A program made the translations under genes and the position numbers. A DNA stretch of 64,000 bases from the NCBI RefSeq assembly GCF_035503745.1, contig NZ_DATJTC010000008.1, forward strand, positions 1 to 64,000. Reading direction: 5' to 3'. Source of the DNA: Dyella_B sp035503745 (lineage in GTDB: Bacteria; Pseudomonadota; Gammaproteobacteria; Xanthomonadales; Rhodanobacteraceae). How positions within the stretch are numbered: position 1 is the first letter of the stretch; every line of letters begins with the position of its first letter. This document shows positions 52,413 to 62,520 of this stretch, one piece after another. A model generated the notes under the pieces. The model was not told the DNA's origin. It did not search any database and saw nothing but the letters and a program-made list of their open reading frames with translations.

Positions 52413-54854
52413 ATGCACATCGTACCCCGTAAGCCTTTCGCCCTGGCGGCGCTCCTCCTCAGCCTGCTCGTGTTCGGCTCGCAGCCTGCGCGCGCGCAGA
52501 ACCCCGCATCGTCGTCGTCCGCGCCGACAAGCGCCAGCTCCACCCAGGACCCCGCGCAAGCCCTGGTGAGCCTCAACAAGCAGTTGGACGACATCAAGGG
52601 CACGCTGAGCAGCAAATCCACCAGCGCCCCCTTGAACACCTTGCGCAGCGAAGCCGGCACGGTGCAGCAACAGGCCCAGCAATGGCTTGAAACGCTCACG
52701 CCACAGATGGACGGCGTGCAGGCGCGCCTGACCGTGCTCGGGCCGGCCCCGGCAGCCGGCGCGCTGCCGGAACCGGCCAATGTCAGCCAGCAGCGCAGGC
52801 AGCTGACGCGCGACAAAAGCAAGCTCGAGGGCGAAATCAAGCAGGCGCAGCTGCTGACCCAGGATGCGGCCAAGCTCACCACGCAGATCGTCCAGACGCG
52901 CAATGAGCAATTCCAGACCCAGCTGACTACACGCAGCGGCTCGCCGCTCACCGTTGGGTTCTGGTCGAACCTGGCGCAATCCTTCCCCGACGACAGCGCC
53001 CATCTCAAGCCCATCGCCAGCGCCTTGGCCCAAGGCGCCCGCGACGCGTGGCAGCCGGCGAACCGCCTGCCCTGGATCCTGTGCCTGCTTGGCGCCCTGC
53101 TGCTGATCGTCCCCGGCCGCTGGCTGGCCGAACGCACGCTGCTGGCGCTGGCGCGCCACTACATGCCCGAGGGCCACCTGCGGCGCAGCGCGCTGGCGGT
53201 GACATTCACGCTCACGGTGACGCTGTCGATCGGCTTCGCCGCGTGCCTGGCCTACATCGGCTACAACTGGAACGACACGCTGGACGAGGACATCGCGACC
53301 TTCGCGCAATCGATCGTGCGCTCGGTGTTTTTCTCCGCCTTCATCGCCGGCCTCGGACGTGCGCTGCTGTCGGTGCGGCATCCGTCGTGGCGCCTGCCCG
53401 GCATCGCCGACAGCACCGCGCGTGACCTGCGCTGGTTTCCGTGGTTGCTGGGCAGTGCGTTTCTGTTGCTGGGCATCGTCGAACGCCTGAACAATCTGGC
53501 CGGCGGCAGCCTGCCGGTGACGATCTGCACGCGTGCGATGCTGGCGCTGCTGATCAGCGGCCTGGTCGGCGCGGCCTTGATGCGCGCCAAGCGCGCACGC
53601 AAGGCATCGGCGCATGAGGGCGGCCATCAACCGGCCAAGCACGCATTATGGGTGGGCGCCATGGCCGGGCTGGCGAGCTTGGCAGTGGTGATGGCGTGGG
53701 TTTCGGTGTTCGTCGGCTACATCGCGTTCGGCTTTTTCATCTCCTGGCAGATGCTGTGGATCGGCATGATCGTGGCATCGCTCTACATGCTCACCCACTT
53801 GCAGCACGATCTGCTGGCGACGCTGCTTTCGCCGCGCTCGCGCAGCGGCATGCGACTGCAAGCTTCTTTCGGCATCGCGGCCGGCGCACTGGATCAGTCG
53901 GCCATCGTGCTGTCCGCGGTGTTGCGGATACTCCTGCTGCTGGTCGCCGTGGGCACGCTGCTGTTGCCCTTCGGCAGCAGTCCGCACGATCTGTTCTCGC
54001 ATATCGGCAATGTGTTTAGCGGCTTGCAGGTGGGCCAGCTGACGATCAAGCCGGGCGCGGTCTTCAACGCGGTGATCGTGTTTGCCATCGGCCTGGTGAT
54101 CGTACGCACCGTCAAGCGCTGGCTGGCCGAGCAACTGCTGCCCAAGACCTCGCTGGACCTTGGCATGCAAAATTCCATCGTCACGCTGCTCGGCTACGTG
54201 GCGGTGGTGATCGTGTTTGCGCTGGCGCTGAAAACCGCCGATGTAAGCCTGCAAAGCCTGACCTGGATCGCCAGCGCGCTGTCGGTCGGTATCGGCTTTG
54301 GCTTGCAGGCGATCGTATCGAATTTCATTTCGGGTCTGATTCTGCTGGCCGAACAGCCGGTGAAGGTCGGCGACTGGGTAAGCATGCCCGGCGTGGAAGG
54401 CGATATCCGCCGCATCAACGTGCGCGCTACCGAGATCCAGCTGAGCGATCGCTCCACCATGATCGTGCCCAACTCGCAGTTCATCACGCAAAACCTGCGC
54501 AACGTCACGCACGGCAATGCGCTGGGCCGCGTAAAGCTCAGCCTGCCGATGCCGCTGGATACGGATGCGGCGAAGATGCGCCAGATCATGCTGGAAGCGC
54601 TCAACGCCAATACCGCCACGCTGCCTACCCCGGCCCCAACCGTCACGCTGGACGATATCACCAGCAGTGCAATGACTTTTACCGGCGTCGCTTACGTGCA
54701 CAGCCCGCGCGAAGCGTCCACGGTCAAAAGCGAACTGCTGTTTGACATCCTTGCGCGCCTGAGCAAGGCGCAGCTGCCGTTGTCGACACCGCAGAGCATG
54801 ATCGTGCGCAACCTCGGCCCATTGGGTGAAGACAGCCCCGCCGCGCCCGGATAA
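52413..54854 (+). CDS. MscS-family mechanosensitive channel with DUF3772-like N-terminus
   Basis: About 813 residues (ATG 52413, or 52404). Signal peptide ending ARAQ, periplasmic coiled-coil domain (residues 40-190), about eleven membrane helices, and the MscS core: IGFGLQAIVSNFISGLILLA, VKVGDWVSMPGVEGDIRRIN, DRSTMIVPNSQFITQNLRN. A large osmotic safety channel of the MscK/YjeP type. Confidence 0.9.
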   Translation: MHIVPRKPFALAALLLSLLVFGSQPARAQNPASSSSAPTSASSTQDPAQALVSLNKQLDDIKGTLSSKSTSAPLNTLRSEAGTVQQQAQQWLETLTPQMDGVQARLTVLGPAPAAGALPEPANVSQQRRQLTRDKSKLEGEIKQAQLLTQDAAKLTTQIVQTRNEQFQTQLTTRSGSPLTVGFWSNLAQSFPDDSAHLKPIASALAQGARDAWQPANRLPWILCLLGALLLIVPGRWLAERTLLALARHYMPEGHLRRSALAVTFTLTVTLSIGFAACLAYIGYNWNDTLDEDIATFAQSIVRSVFFSAFIAGLGRALLSVRHPSWRLPGIADSTARDLRWFPWLLGSAFLLLGIVERLNNLAGGSLPVTICTRAMLALLISGLVGAALMRAKRARKASAHEGGHQPAKHALWVGAMAGLASLAVVMAWVSVFVGYIAFGFFISWQMLWIGMIVASLYMLTHLQHDLLATLLSPRSRSGMRLQASFGIAAGALDQSAIVLSAVLRILLLLVAVGTLLLPFGSSPHDLFSHIGNVFSGLQVGQLTIKPGAVFNAVIVFAIGLVIVRTVKRWLAEQLLPKTSLDLGMQNSIVTLLGYVAVVIVFALALKTADVSLQSLTWIASALSVGIGFGLQAIVSNFISGLILLAEQPVKVGDWVSMPGVEGDIRRINVRATEIQLSDRSTMIVPNSQFITQNLRNVTHGNALGRVKLSLPMPLDTDAAKMRQIMLEALNANTATLPTPAPTVTLDDITSSAMTFTGVAYVHSPREASTVKSELLFDILARLSKAQLPLSTPQSMIVRNLGPLGEDSPAAPG

Positions 54855-54970
54855 GCGCAACCGATGGCGCCATCGGGCATGCCCGGTGCGCGCGCTGCGG
54901 AAGATGCACACGACGCCGTCATCGCGAAGGGCTAGTCTCGTGGGACCCTTCCCACCAGAGAGCTCGCGCC

Positions 54971-55399
54971 ATGAACGAGGTCGTCAACGGCAGCACCATC
55001 ATTCCCGCCATGCGCTATCGCGACGCCCATGCCGCCATGGACTGGCTGTGCAAGGCATTCGGCTTTGAGAAACACGCCGTCTACGAAGACGACCAGGGCC
55101 GGGTGATGCACGCCCAACTGGTCTACGGCAACGGCATGGTAATGCTCAGCCACGTCCAGCCCGACGGCTTCGGCAAGCACATGGCGCAACCGGATGAAAT
55201 CAATGGCCGCGAAACGCAATGCGCAGCCGTCACGGTGACCGACTGCAAGGCACATTACGAACGGGCCAAAGCCGCCGGCGCGGTCATCATCGACGAATAC
55301 GCGGAAAAGGCATACGGCGGCGCAGGCTACGGCTGTCGCGACCTGGAGGGGCACCTGTGGTGGTTCGGCAGCTACAACCCCTGGCAAGTGCTTTCTTGA
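54971..55399 (+). CDS. VOC-family (glyoxalase/PhnB-like) protein
   Basis: 142 residues. MRYRDAHAAMDWLCKAFGFE at the start, and GYGCRDLEGHLWWFGSY at the end are the paired beta-alpha-beta-beta-beta modules of the vicinal oxygen chelate fold. Substrate unknown. Confidence 0.88.
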   Translation: MNEVVNGSTIIPAMRYRDAHAAMDWLCKAFGFEKHAVYEDDQGRVMHAQLVYGNGMVMLSHVQPDGFGKHMAQPDEINGRETQCAAVTVTDCKAHYERAKAAGAVIIDEYAEKAYGGAGYGCRDLEGHLWWFGSYNPWQVLS

Positions 55400-55535
55400 A
55401 AAAGTTACCGAACCCATGTGTACAGCCATTCTTTCGAGCACCCAATTCCTCTTTCAACTCTGGCTGGAACTTAAAAGTGTTCATGGCTCTATCGAATGGT
55501 CCACATCGGGTCACAGACAGGCGTTTGTATCTGAA

Positions 55536-55922
55536 CTAGGTAGCGCTGGAGGCATTCGCCTTCAATAATTTTCTAGTTGCAATGACGCGCCAAAGCTCAA
55601 CTACCGAAGTGACTACATAGACGAAGGAGCTAGCCGAGTATAGATACCAGCCTACAAGCAATTTAGTTGCCCAGATAGCCGCAGCAAACGTCACGAAGTA
55701 CAGCCCGGCCAAACACGCGGCGATACCAACTAGGATGGTAGACACTCGATACTTAACCCTCAAGAAAGCTATAAGCGGCAGCAGGTAAATTGAAGCCATG
55801 ATGAGATTTTCAGTTAAGTCACCCGAGAGGGGATAGGACACTTCAGTTCGGCCGTGATATGTACACGATTGCAATGGAAGTAGTAGACACAGAACGATAA
55901 CGATTGCGGATATTTTGCGCAT
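55536..55922 (-). CDS. Small membrane lipoprotein-like protein
   Basis: 128 residues: lipobox-like LLPLQSC near residue 19, then three hydrophobic segments. Codon use is AT-richer than in neighbours. Family unknown; likely acquired. Confidence 0.5.
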   Translation of the reverse strand: MRKISAIVIVLCLLLPLQSCTYHGRTEVSYPLSGDLTENLIMASIYLLPLIAFLRVKYRVSTILVGIAACLAGLYFVTFAAAIWATKLLVGWYLYSASSFVYVVTSVVELWRVIATRKLLKANASSAT

Positions 55923-56024
55923 ACCTGCTCCTTAGCTCGCCTTCGCTTAAAGCGTCCACTTTGGGTTGCGGATTCAGCCGTTCGATTGCCCCAAAAGCAA
56001 AGTCTCTCCCCCGCATGCACTCAT

Positions 56025-56360
56025 CTATTGGCAGGAAAAAACCGCATTTCCAGTAACGAATTGACCTGACGCGGCGGTTGACCCGGTAACGCCGCCATCG
56101 TTGGCCGCTGCGAGCGAGCCGGCACGACGGACTTCATCATCATCGCCTTCAATATTCATCTGCCTGCCTTGCTTGGAACAGTATTCGTCGGCCGTGACGA
56201 TCAGGTCTATTTTCTGGTCGGCAGCAGTCCCAAAATTCGCGGAGGAATGTCCTACTACCTCGTAGCGTCCGCCGCCGATTGAAACGACAGACGACGTCGT
56301 TGCGCAGGAGCTTATTGCGACGGTGATGCCTGCAAGCAAAAGGGTCCTGGTGAGGCTCAT
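56025..56360 (-). CDS. Small lipoprotein
   Basis: 111 residues, lipobox ITVAISSC (Cys19). Mature part includes YEVVGHSSANFG and CSKQGRQMNIEGDD, a pattern shared by short YgdI/YgdR-unrelated lipoproteins with one C-terminal Cys. Lies in the same lower-GC patch as 55536. Confidence 0.55.
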   Translation of the reverse strand: MSLTRTLLLAGITVAISSCATTSSVVSIGGGRYEVVGHSSANFGTAADQKIDLIVTADEYCSKQGRQMNIEGDDDEVRRAGSLAAANDGGVTGSTAASGQFVTGNAVFSCQ

Positions 56361-56702
56361 TACTTTCTTCTCCTAACTGCGGCTGCAGTGGGTCATCTGG
56401 AGCAGATCGTATCGAGAAAAAGCCATCCAAACGCAATTCAGGCCCGGCAAATCCAATCGTCGCCACCCGTTTGCGCTTATCCGCTTTGCGTCGAAGGCGA
56501 ATAGCTCGTCGCGTGGAGCCCCCAAATACGGCTGCGTTCCGTTCTCAAGAGAAAAGTGAACCCATGCATCGCGTTTCGACGTTTCAAGGCGACAGCTTCG
56601 TCGATAGCCTATCGACCGCTGCAACCCTTGGCACGCACCTTGACCGCAAAAAAACGGGCCGGCAAAACCGGCCCGTAGTCGGAATGTCACCTTAGCTTGC
56701 CA
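56361..56702. other. 342-bp gap without a gene
   Basis: No credible ORF; the two overlapping frames here lack coding character. It ends with the terminator of the gene at 56703. Confidence 0.5.
56648..56676 (-). terminator. Rho-independent terminator
   Basis: - strand ACGGGCCGG-TTTT-GCCGGCCCGT with a run of seven T. Terminates the gene at 56703. Confidence 0.85.
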
Positions 56703-57176
56703 TTACGAGCATTTCTCGCCCTTGGCGGCGTGATAACCGGCCGCCTGTGCGTCGGACGTACTCATGTACTTGCCCTGCTTGGTGGTGCCGTACCACTTGC
56801 TGCCCTGGCAGTGATACGCCTTAGTCTTGGAACCGGTATTGACCCACACCTGCCCCGGGCCGCCGCCCGCAGCGGGCTTTGCCGCCGGCGCGGACTTGGA
56901 CGCGGATGCCGTCGAGGAAGTGCTGGACTTGCCCGATGCCGCCGTAGCGGCGGTAGCGGAGCCGGACGCGGCCCCCGCGGCCGACGAACCGCTGGCGGAC
57001 TTGTTTACGCCCTTGTGCCCGCGGCAGGCGCCCTTGGTGGTGGTCACCGTGGCTGTGGTGCCGTCATTGCATGTCACCGTCATGCTGCCACTGGCTGGAG
57101 CTGCCGACTGGGCATAGGTACCCGTGGTCGCCATCAGCGCGGCCGCCATCACTGCGATCAACCCGAACGATTTCAT
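56703..57176 (-). CDS. Exported protein with DUF3761-like segment and Ser/Ala-rich linker
   Basis: 157 residues, signal peptide ending TYAQ. MTVTCNDGTTATVTTTKGAC with RGHKGV is DUF3761-like; a low-complexity linker follows; the end, AYHCQGSKWYGTTKQGKYMS with AAGYHAAKGEKC, resembles the small Zn/cell-wall-linked domain often found at the C-terminus of thermonuclease-type exported proteins. ATG at 57176. Confidence 0.65.
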   Translation of the reverse strand: MKSFGLIAVMAAALMATTGTYAQSAAPASGSMTVTCNDGTTATVTTTKGACRGHKGVNKSASGSSAAGAASGSATAATAASGKSSTSSTASASKSAPAAKPAAGGGPGQVWVNTGSKTKAYHCQGSKWYGTTKQGKYMSTSDAQAAGYHAAKGEKCS

Positions 57177-57326
57177 TCTGACTCCCTCCGTTATGAGAAG
57201 CCCCCCGATACGGAAAACGCACCGCCCTTGCGGAACGGTGTTCCCGCTGGGTCGTTTCAGCCTGAAACGACACCCCCAAGCGCCATCCACCTACAGCGCT
57301 TGCGCCGGCAACTATGCCTGAAAATC

Positions 57327-57352
57327 TTGCTGGCCGGCATGCCGGCCAGCAA
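57327..57352. terminator. 26-bp perfect palindrome, terminator of 57365
   Basis: TTGCTGGCCGGCA/TGCCGGCCAGCAA, with TTTTC on the - strand side. Just after the stop of the esterase gene. Confidence 0.6.
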
Positions 57353-57364
57353 ATTCCCGCGGGG

Positions 57365-59005
57365 TCAGGGCGACGGGTTCATGCCCGGTTTCAGCTTCGA
57401 ATCGGGCCGGGCCACGGCGTACATGTCCCAGCTGATCTGTTTGAGCAACCCGTAGTTATCGTCGCCGATCTTGTAGAGATCAAAGTGCGTGCGACCTGGA
57501 ATGAAACGGAAATCCGCGTGGGCGTGCAGCCCATCCAGCACCCCCTCCAGGCGATGGGCCGCGCCATCCAGGTAGAACGTATCGGCGGTGCCGACGTAAA
57601 GATGGATCTTGCCATCCAGGTCGGGCTTCAAGGCCGGCCAGTGCTGCTGCAGCCGGTAGGCGATGTCGTAATGATCGTGCCAGTAGGCCACGACGGCCGG
57701 ATCGACCTCGCCGGTGTCGCGATCGAACATTTGCTCGGGCCGGCCATCCTTGCCGCGCGGCGAGAATACCCATTCGAACGAGGCCATCTGGCCGCCATAG
57801 GGCCCCAGTACCCGTTCCATCCTGGCGAACTGCTCGAACGTACCGATCACCTTGCCCTTGTCGCGCACCAGCGGCCATGGCGTGCCGTCCGGCTTGCGGT
57901 ACACATTGGCGTGCGGCGCGTAGAGATCGGGGCCGGTGAAATCATGGAAATCGCTGGGATCGGGCGACGTGGACCAGGTGCCCCCGAAAATCGCCGGATA
58001 GCGCGTTTGCAGCCATAGCGTGGCCCAGCCGCCGGAGGAATGGCCGTTGAGGAAGCGGCCCTTCGCATTGCCGTCCATGCGGTAATGCGATTCCAGATAC
58101 GGAATCAGCTCAGTGGTAAGCGCCTGCCCCCACGGCCCGTTGTTCACCGAGTCGGCGAACTCGTGCGTGCCGGTCGCGCTGGATTCATCCAGAAACACCC
58201 AGATCATCGGCGGCATCTGGCCGCGGCTCATCCCATCCTGGACATAAGCGAGCACGCGCGCCAGCCGGTCGATGTTGCCGCCGAAACCGTGGGTGAAATA
58301 GACGGTGGGATAGCGTTTGGCCTGCGAGGGTTCATAACCGGGCGGCAACAACACCCGGCCCAGCATGTGGATCGGGCGCCCCCAGAAGGCCGAAAGACTG
58401 GGGCTGACAAAATCAATCTGCTGCGATTGCTTGTGCGCGGCCTCAAGCGCCGGCAGCAATGACGTGGGCATGCTCGCAGGCGGCGCCCACGGATCGACGT
58501 GCGGCAAGGTTTCGTCGAGCGTCAAAGTGGGAATGTCGTTCGCCGGCAAATGCACGGTGACCACCTTGCTGACGATGTCGCCGCCATCGCGGCCCAGGTA
58601 GTTGTAGTTGTGATGCACGTCCAGCACGGCCTGCACGAGGTAATCCCCGGCCGGCAGCTTCGACCATGCGGCTGGAAACGCCAATTGGTCCGTGTCGATA
58701 TCGATGGTCTGCCCCGGCACCAGGCGATCGACATTTTCCGCGGCAATGGAGGTACCGTTCGGTTCAAACGGGTCGGCATCGATCTCGGTGACCGGGCCGT
58801 CCTTGGACTGCGCCTTCGCCGCGGCCGCAGTCATCGCGAACAGCAGCAGCCGTCCAGACACCGGCCGGGTTTGGTCCGACCCCCATTGCACGTGGAAAAA
58901 GCGATGGGTGGGGACACTCTGCACATCCTGGCGCGCCCACACGTACACACCGCTCAGCAAGCCAAGCCCAAGCAATGCGCTGCACATCAGCAGGCGACGA
59001 CGCAT
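57365..59005 (-). CDS. Exported esterase-D-type alpha/beta hydrolase
   Basis: 546 residues. N-terminal signal helix, beta-rich domain (residues 30-190), then the esterase domain: PTVYFTHGFGGNIDR (oxyanion), FLNGHSSGGWATLWLQ (nucleophile Ser), DPAVVAYWHDHYD and a His in IPGRTHFDLYKIG. Predicted to act in the periplasm on ester-linked substrates. Followed in the same direction by nothing; preceded by the serine hydrolase gene at 59054. Confidence 0.85.
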   Translation of the reverse strand: MRRRLLMCSALLGLGLLSGVYVWARQDVQSVPTHRFFHVQWGSDQTRPVSGRLLLFAMTAAAAKAQSKDGPVTEIDADPFEPNGTSIAAENVDRLVPGQTIDIDTDQLAFPAAWSKLPAGDYLVQAVLDVHHNYNYLGRDGGDIVSKVVTVHLPANDIPTLTLDETLPHVDPWAPPASMPTSLLPALEAAHKQSQQIDFVSPSLSAFWGRPIHMLGRVLLPPGYEPSQAKRYPTVYFTHGFGGNIDRLARVLAYVQDGMSRGQMPPMIWVFLDESSATGTHEFADSVNNGPWGQALTTELIPYLESHYRMDGNAKGRFLNGHSSGGWATLWLQTRYPAIFGGTWSTSPDPSDFHDFTGPDLYAPHANVYRKPDGTPWPLVRDKGKVIGTFEQFARMERVLGPYGGQMASFEWVFSPRGKDGRPEQMFDRDTGEVDPAVVAYWHDHYDIAYRLQQHWPALKPDLDGKIHLYVGTADTFYLDGAAHRLEGVLDGLHAHADFRFIPGRTHFDLYKIGDDNYGLLKQISWDMYAVARPDSKLKPGMNPSP

Positions 59006-59053
59006 GGTTTTCTCCCCTGGCATATTTGGCAACCCCACCGACAACGCCCGGCG

Positions 59054-60736
59054 TTATTCGGCCTTCGCGGCAGCGTCGGCATCCTTTAGCGGTACCGGCC
59101 GCAGATCCTGGAAATCGAAACTAAAATCGGTCAGCGGCGATACCGGCTGCATGCGCATGTCACGCACGTGGCCGTCGGCATCAAGCGCGAATTCGACGAA
59201 GGCATCGGCGTTCAGGGCGCGATCGTCCCAACGCACAATGAACGTGTCGTGCTGCCACGGCTCCATCGTGCCGATCAGCTGCCTGGTTTTGCTGAAACGC
59301 ATGCGCAGCTTGCCGTTTTCGTTGCTGATGACGATGTCGCCATACCAGGGGTCGCGATACGTTCCGGCGTAGTTGGCCAACGGCAACGACGGCTTGCTTT
59401 TGGCATCGCGCAAAGCCTGATGCTTGTTCCAGCTTTCGTCAGCGTTGCCATGCGCATAGTTGACTGCCTTCTCGTAGACCGCCACCCAATCGGTCTTGTT
59501 GCCCGGGTTGAGATAGGCGTCCAGCACGCGGTAGGTGATCGCATTGAACGCGGCACCCGATTCCTGGTTGGTCAGCACGACCACGCCCAGGTGCAACGCC
59601 GGTACCAGTGTCAGGCGCGACACCATGCCCGGCCAGCCGCCGGTGTGCCATACCATTTTCTGGCCATGGTAATCGCTGAGGAACCAGCCTTCGCCGTAGC
59701 CGGAGAAATTGGGCATCAACGGTTGCAGTTCGGCGATCGGCGGCTTGCTGACCGGGATGGGCGTCAGCACGGTCCACATCTGGTTCTGGCTATCTTGCGA
59801 AAAGAGCCGGCGCGGCTTGCCATCGGCATCGGTGCCCGGCAATTGGCCGCCGGCGAGCTGCACGTTCATCCACTTGGCCAGATCATGCACGCTGGCGTAA
59901 ATGCCGCCCGCGCCGGGGTCGTTCAGCCATGCCATCGGCGGTACGGGCTTCAAATCCTTGAAGTCGAACAGGGCGTGGCCGGTGGCGACATCCATGCCAG
60001 GCTTGAGGTAGGTCATGTCGATCAGCGATTCGTCCATGCCGACCGGCTTGAAAATGTGATCGCGGATGTAGTCGGCGTAGGTCTGCCCGGAAGCCTTTTC
60101 GATGATCAGCGTGGCCACCGCGAACAGAATGTTGTCGTAAGCGTAGTGGCTACGGAAACCGTTGGTGAGCGGCACCTTGGCGAGCCGCTCGACCACCTCT
60201 TTCGTGCTGTAGGTGGTCGGCGGCCAATACAGCAGGTCGCCCGCGCCGAGGCTCAGGCCGCTGCGATGGGCCAGCAGGTCGCGCACGCGCATCTCATGCG
60301 TCACGTAGGGATCGGACATCTGAAACCATGGCAGGTAATCGGTGACCCGCGCATCCATGTTCACCTTGCCTTGTTCAGCCAGCATCTGCAGCGCCGCGGC
60401 GGTGAAGGCCTTGGTGTTGGATGCGATCGCGAACAAGGTGTGCGCATCGACCTTGTCCGGCTTGCCTGCTTCGCGCAGACCGTAGCCCTGCTCCCACACC
60501 ACCTTGCCATCCTTGACGATGGCCACCGCGATGCCCGGCACATGGAATGCCGCACGGGCGCTGTCCACGTAGGAGCCAAAATCCTGCAGCATCGGCGGCA
60601 ACGCGGCCTGTGCAGCTTGCTCGGCTACCGGCCTGGACTCGGGCCCCACCGCGGCGGACCACGCCGGCGCGGCCGACGCAAAAGCAAGCAACGCGCAGCA
60701 CCCGGTCAGGCGCAAGGACAACGGTGACAGGGGCAT
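59054..60736 (-). CDS. Exported class C beta-lactamase-like serine hydrolase with DUF3471
   Basis: 560 residues. Signal peptide; SxxK motif in FAIASNTKAFTAAAL, YxN in YAYDNILFAVATL, and a third motif in VWHTGGWPGM (HTG). The C-terminal 110 residues form a DUF3471-type beta domain (YAGTYRDPWYGDIVI). Peptidase or esterase rather than antibiotic resistance is likely. ATG at 60736. Confidence 0.88.
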   Translation of the reverse strand: MPLSPLSLRLTGCCALLAFASAAPAWSAAVGPESRPVAEQAAQAALPPMLQDFGSYVDSARAAFHVPGIAVAIVKDGKVVWEQGYGLREAGKPDKVDAHTLFAIASNTKAFTAAALQMLAEQGKVNMDARVTDYLPWFQMSDPYVTHEMRVRDLLAHRSGLSLGAGDLLYWPPTTYSTKEVVERLAKVPLTNGFRSHYAYDNILFAVATLIIEKASGQTYADYIRDHIFKPVGMDESLIDMTYLKPGMDVATGHALFDFKDLKPVPPMAWLNDPGAGGIYASVHDLAKWMNVQLAGGQLPGTDADGKPRRLFSQDSQNQMWTVLTPIPVSKPPIAELQPLMPNFSGYGEGWFLSDYHGQKMVWHTGGWPGMVSRLTLVPALHLGVVVLTNQESGAAFNAITYRVLDAYLNPGNKTDWVAVYEKAVNYAHGNADESWNKHQALRDAKSKPSLPLANYAGTYRDPWYGDIVISNENGKLRMRFSKTRQLIGTMEPWQHDTFIVRWDDRALNADAFVEFALDADGHVRDMRMQPVSPLTDFSFDFQDLRPVPLKDADAAAKAE

Positions 60737-60993
60737 GGTGGCTCCATAAGTGGCAAAGCCGCAGTCTAGCTGGCTTGACGAGGGCTCATTCCAGCCCAGA
60801 AGTCATGGAACGCCCGGGCGGTGCCGCACCCTGCCGGCCACTCCCTATGACGCGCTTGCCGAGCCGTTGATCGGATCAGGCATTTTGCCCATAGCCATAT
60901 ACCGCCCACCTCACCATGCGATGCCGAGAATGAGCAACAACGCGCGACGCCACGCGGCGCGCCGGCCCTCCCACTCATGCAGTGAGCAAACCC

Positions 60994-62004
60994 ATGGACC
61001 CCATAGAAACCCCTCCGTCCGGGCCGGCCCGGATCGATGCTCTGCTCAATGACGCGCAGCCACGCACGAGCACCCCGCAACAGGTGGCCATCACGCCGTG
61101 GTCCGTCCAGAGCGGGACCGCCGGCAGCGCGCCGCCAGTGGCCAGGCCGCTTCGCGCTGGCGATGGAAAATCCAAAGGCGCCGACATCACGGCGCCCGCT
61201 GAGACCTCGCCCGCGCAAACGCCGCGGGAGCCTGCGACGAAAGAAGAAGCTTTCCTCGCGCTGCACGCAGCTGCGACCAAATTTCAGACCGGCGTGATCC
61301 AACTGGAAACGGCGACAAAACAGTTCGCGTCCGGGGCATACATCGATAGCCTGCACGCGAGCTTGAGCGGCATGGGCAATCTCGTGGATGCCGGCGGCGA
61401 CGCGCTGAAAGGTTTGTCCGCGCTCGCAACGCTGCAGGAAAACGCAAGCTGGAGCAAACCCCTCAAACAAGCGTCCGATGCGCTGAAAAGCCTGGGCACA
61501 CCGCTGCGGGGCGCGGGCGATGTGTTCAAGGATCTGGACGCGCTCTTGCACACCTACGCCGATCCCAAGGCCAGTGCCCAGGACATCAAGCTGGCCTTCA
61601 GCAGCTTCTTGAATGCCGTCGCGCGCGAGTCGGGGGAAACGCTTTCCACCCTCAACACATCCGTCGGCAGCGCCAATGCATTTATCGACAGCTTCGCCGC
61701 GATACTGGAATCGGGCGGAAACATGGGGCTGGGCGTGGACCGGATTCGCCAGAACGCGGGGAAACTCGGCGTGGCTCTGCGCAATAGTCACGCGCAAAAA
61801 GCCGCCTCGGCCGTGAGCGGCATCATGGCCGGCACCTACTTCCTCGGCGCCAGCCTGACCCAGGCTGCGGCGCACGCGCTCAAAGTGGCCGGCTACTCCC
61901 AGCTGGGAGAAAAACTTTCCAGCCTGGGCGACATGACATCCGATTACGGCGAAAAATACGAAGCGTTGCAGGAGCGGCTTGACGTCAACGCCCGCAAGAC
62001 CTGA
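60994..62004 (+). CDS. Hypothetical, mainly helical protein
   Basis: 336 residues from the ATG at 60994 (GTG at 60982 also possible). N-terminal 90 residues are disordered, Pro/Ser/Thr/Ala-rich; the rest is helical with a Gly/Ala-rich, partly hydrophobic segment (VSGIMAGTYFLGASLTQAAA) near residue 280. The composition resembles type III or other secreted effectors, but no homology is recognised. Confidence 0.5.
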   Translation: MDPIETPPSGPARIDALLNDAQPRTSTPQQVAITPWSVQSGTAGSAPPVARPLRAGDGKSKGADITAPAETSPAQTPREPATKEEAFLALHAAATKFQTGVIQLETATKQFASGAYIDSLHASLSGMGNLVDAGGDALKGLSALATLQENASWSKPLKQASDALKSLGTPLRGAGDVFKDLDALLHTYADPKASAQDIKLAFSSFLNAVARESGETLSTLNTSVGSANAFIDSFAAILESGGNMGLGVDRIRQNAGKLGVALRNSHAQKAASAVSGIMAGTYFLGASLTQAAAHALKVAGYSQLGEKLSSLGDMTSDYGEKYEALQERLDVNARKT

Positions 62005-62082
62005 CGCCTTGCTGCGATGCGCGACCCACGCTCGCAGCCGCGAACGCACTACACTCACCGCCTGGCCCACAAGGAACCTGCG

Positions 62083-62520
62083 GTGTCCACCTCACGCCTT
62101 ACCTCCCTTCTGCTGCTGGTGATCCTCATCGGCGGCATTCTGTTCTGGAATCGCCACAGCGCACCGACGGCGACGATGGTCTCGCAGGGCGACATGCCTT
62201 TGCCGGTCGCAAGCAAACTCAACTGCCCTGCCGCCAAAACCAACCTGCCCGCCTTCATGCCGCCTGAAGCGTGCTTCGCGCTGGTGCGCATCCTGCAGGG
62301 AGGTCCGTTTCCCTACAGCCAGGACGGCGTGGTGTTCGGCAACCGCGAAGGCCTGCTGCCCGGGCAACCGCGCGGTTATTACCACGAGTACACGGTGGAT
62401 ACGCCCGGCGCCTCCGACCGCGGCACGCGGCGCATCATCACCGGCGGTACACCGGCCGAGGTTTTCTATTACACCGGCGATCACTACCGCAGCTTCCAGC
62501 TGTTCCAGGTGAACCGATGA
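62083..62520 (+). CDS. Exported guanyl-specific ribonuclease (barnase/RNase Sa type)
   Basis: 145 residues from a GTG at 62083 (AAGGA seven bases upstream). N-terminal membrane/signal helix, then the microbial RNase fold: catalytic Glu in GYYHEYTVDTPG, Arg in DRGTRRIITGG and His in YYTGDHYRSFQLF. Secreted RNase; the next gene encodes the inhibitor. Confidence 0.92.
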   Translation: MSTSRLTSLLLLVILIGGILFWNRHSAPTATMVSQGDMPLPVASKLNCPAAKTNLPAFMPPEACFALVRILQGGPFPYSQDGVVFGNREGLLPGQPRGYYHEYTVDTPGASDRGTRRIITGGTPAEVFYYTGDHYRSFQLFQVNR

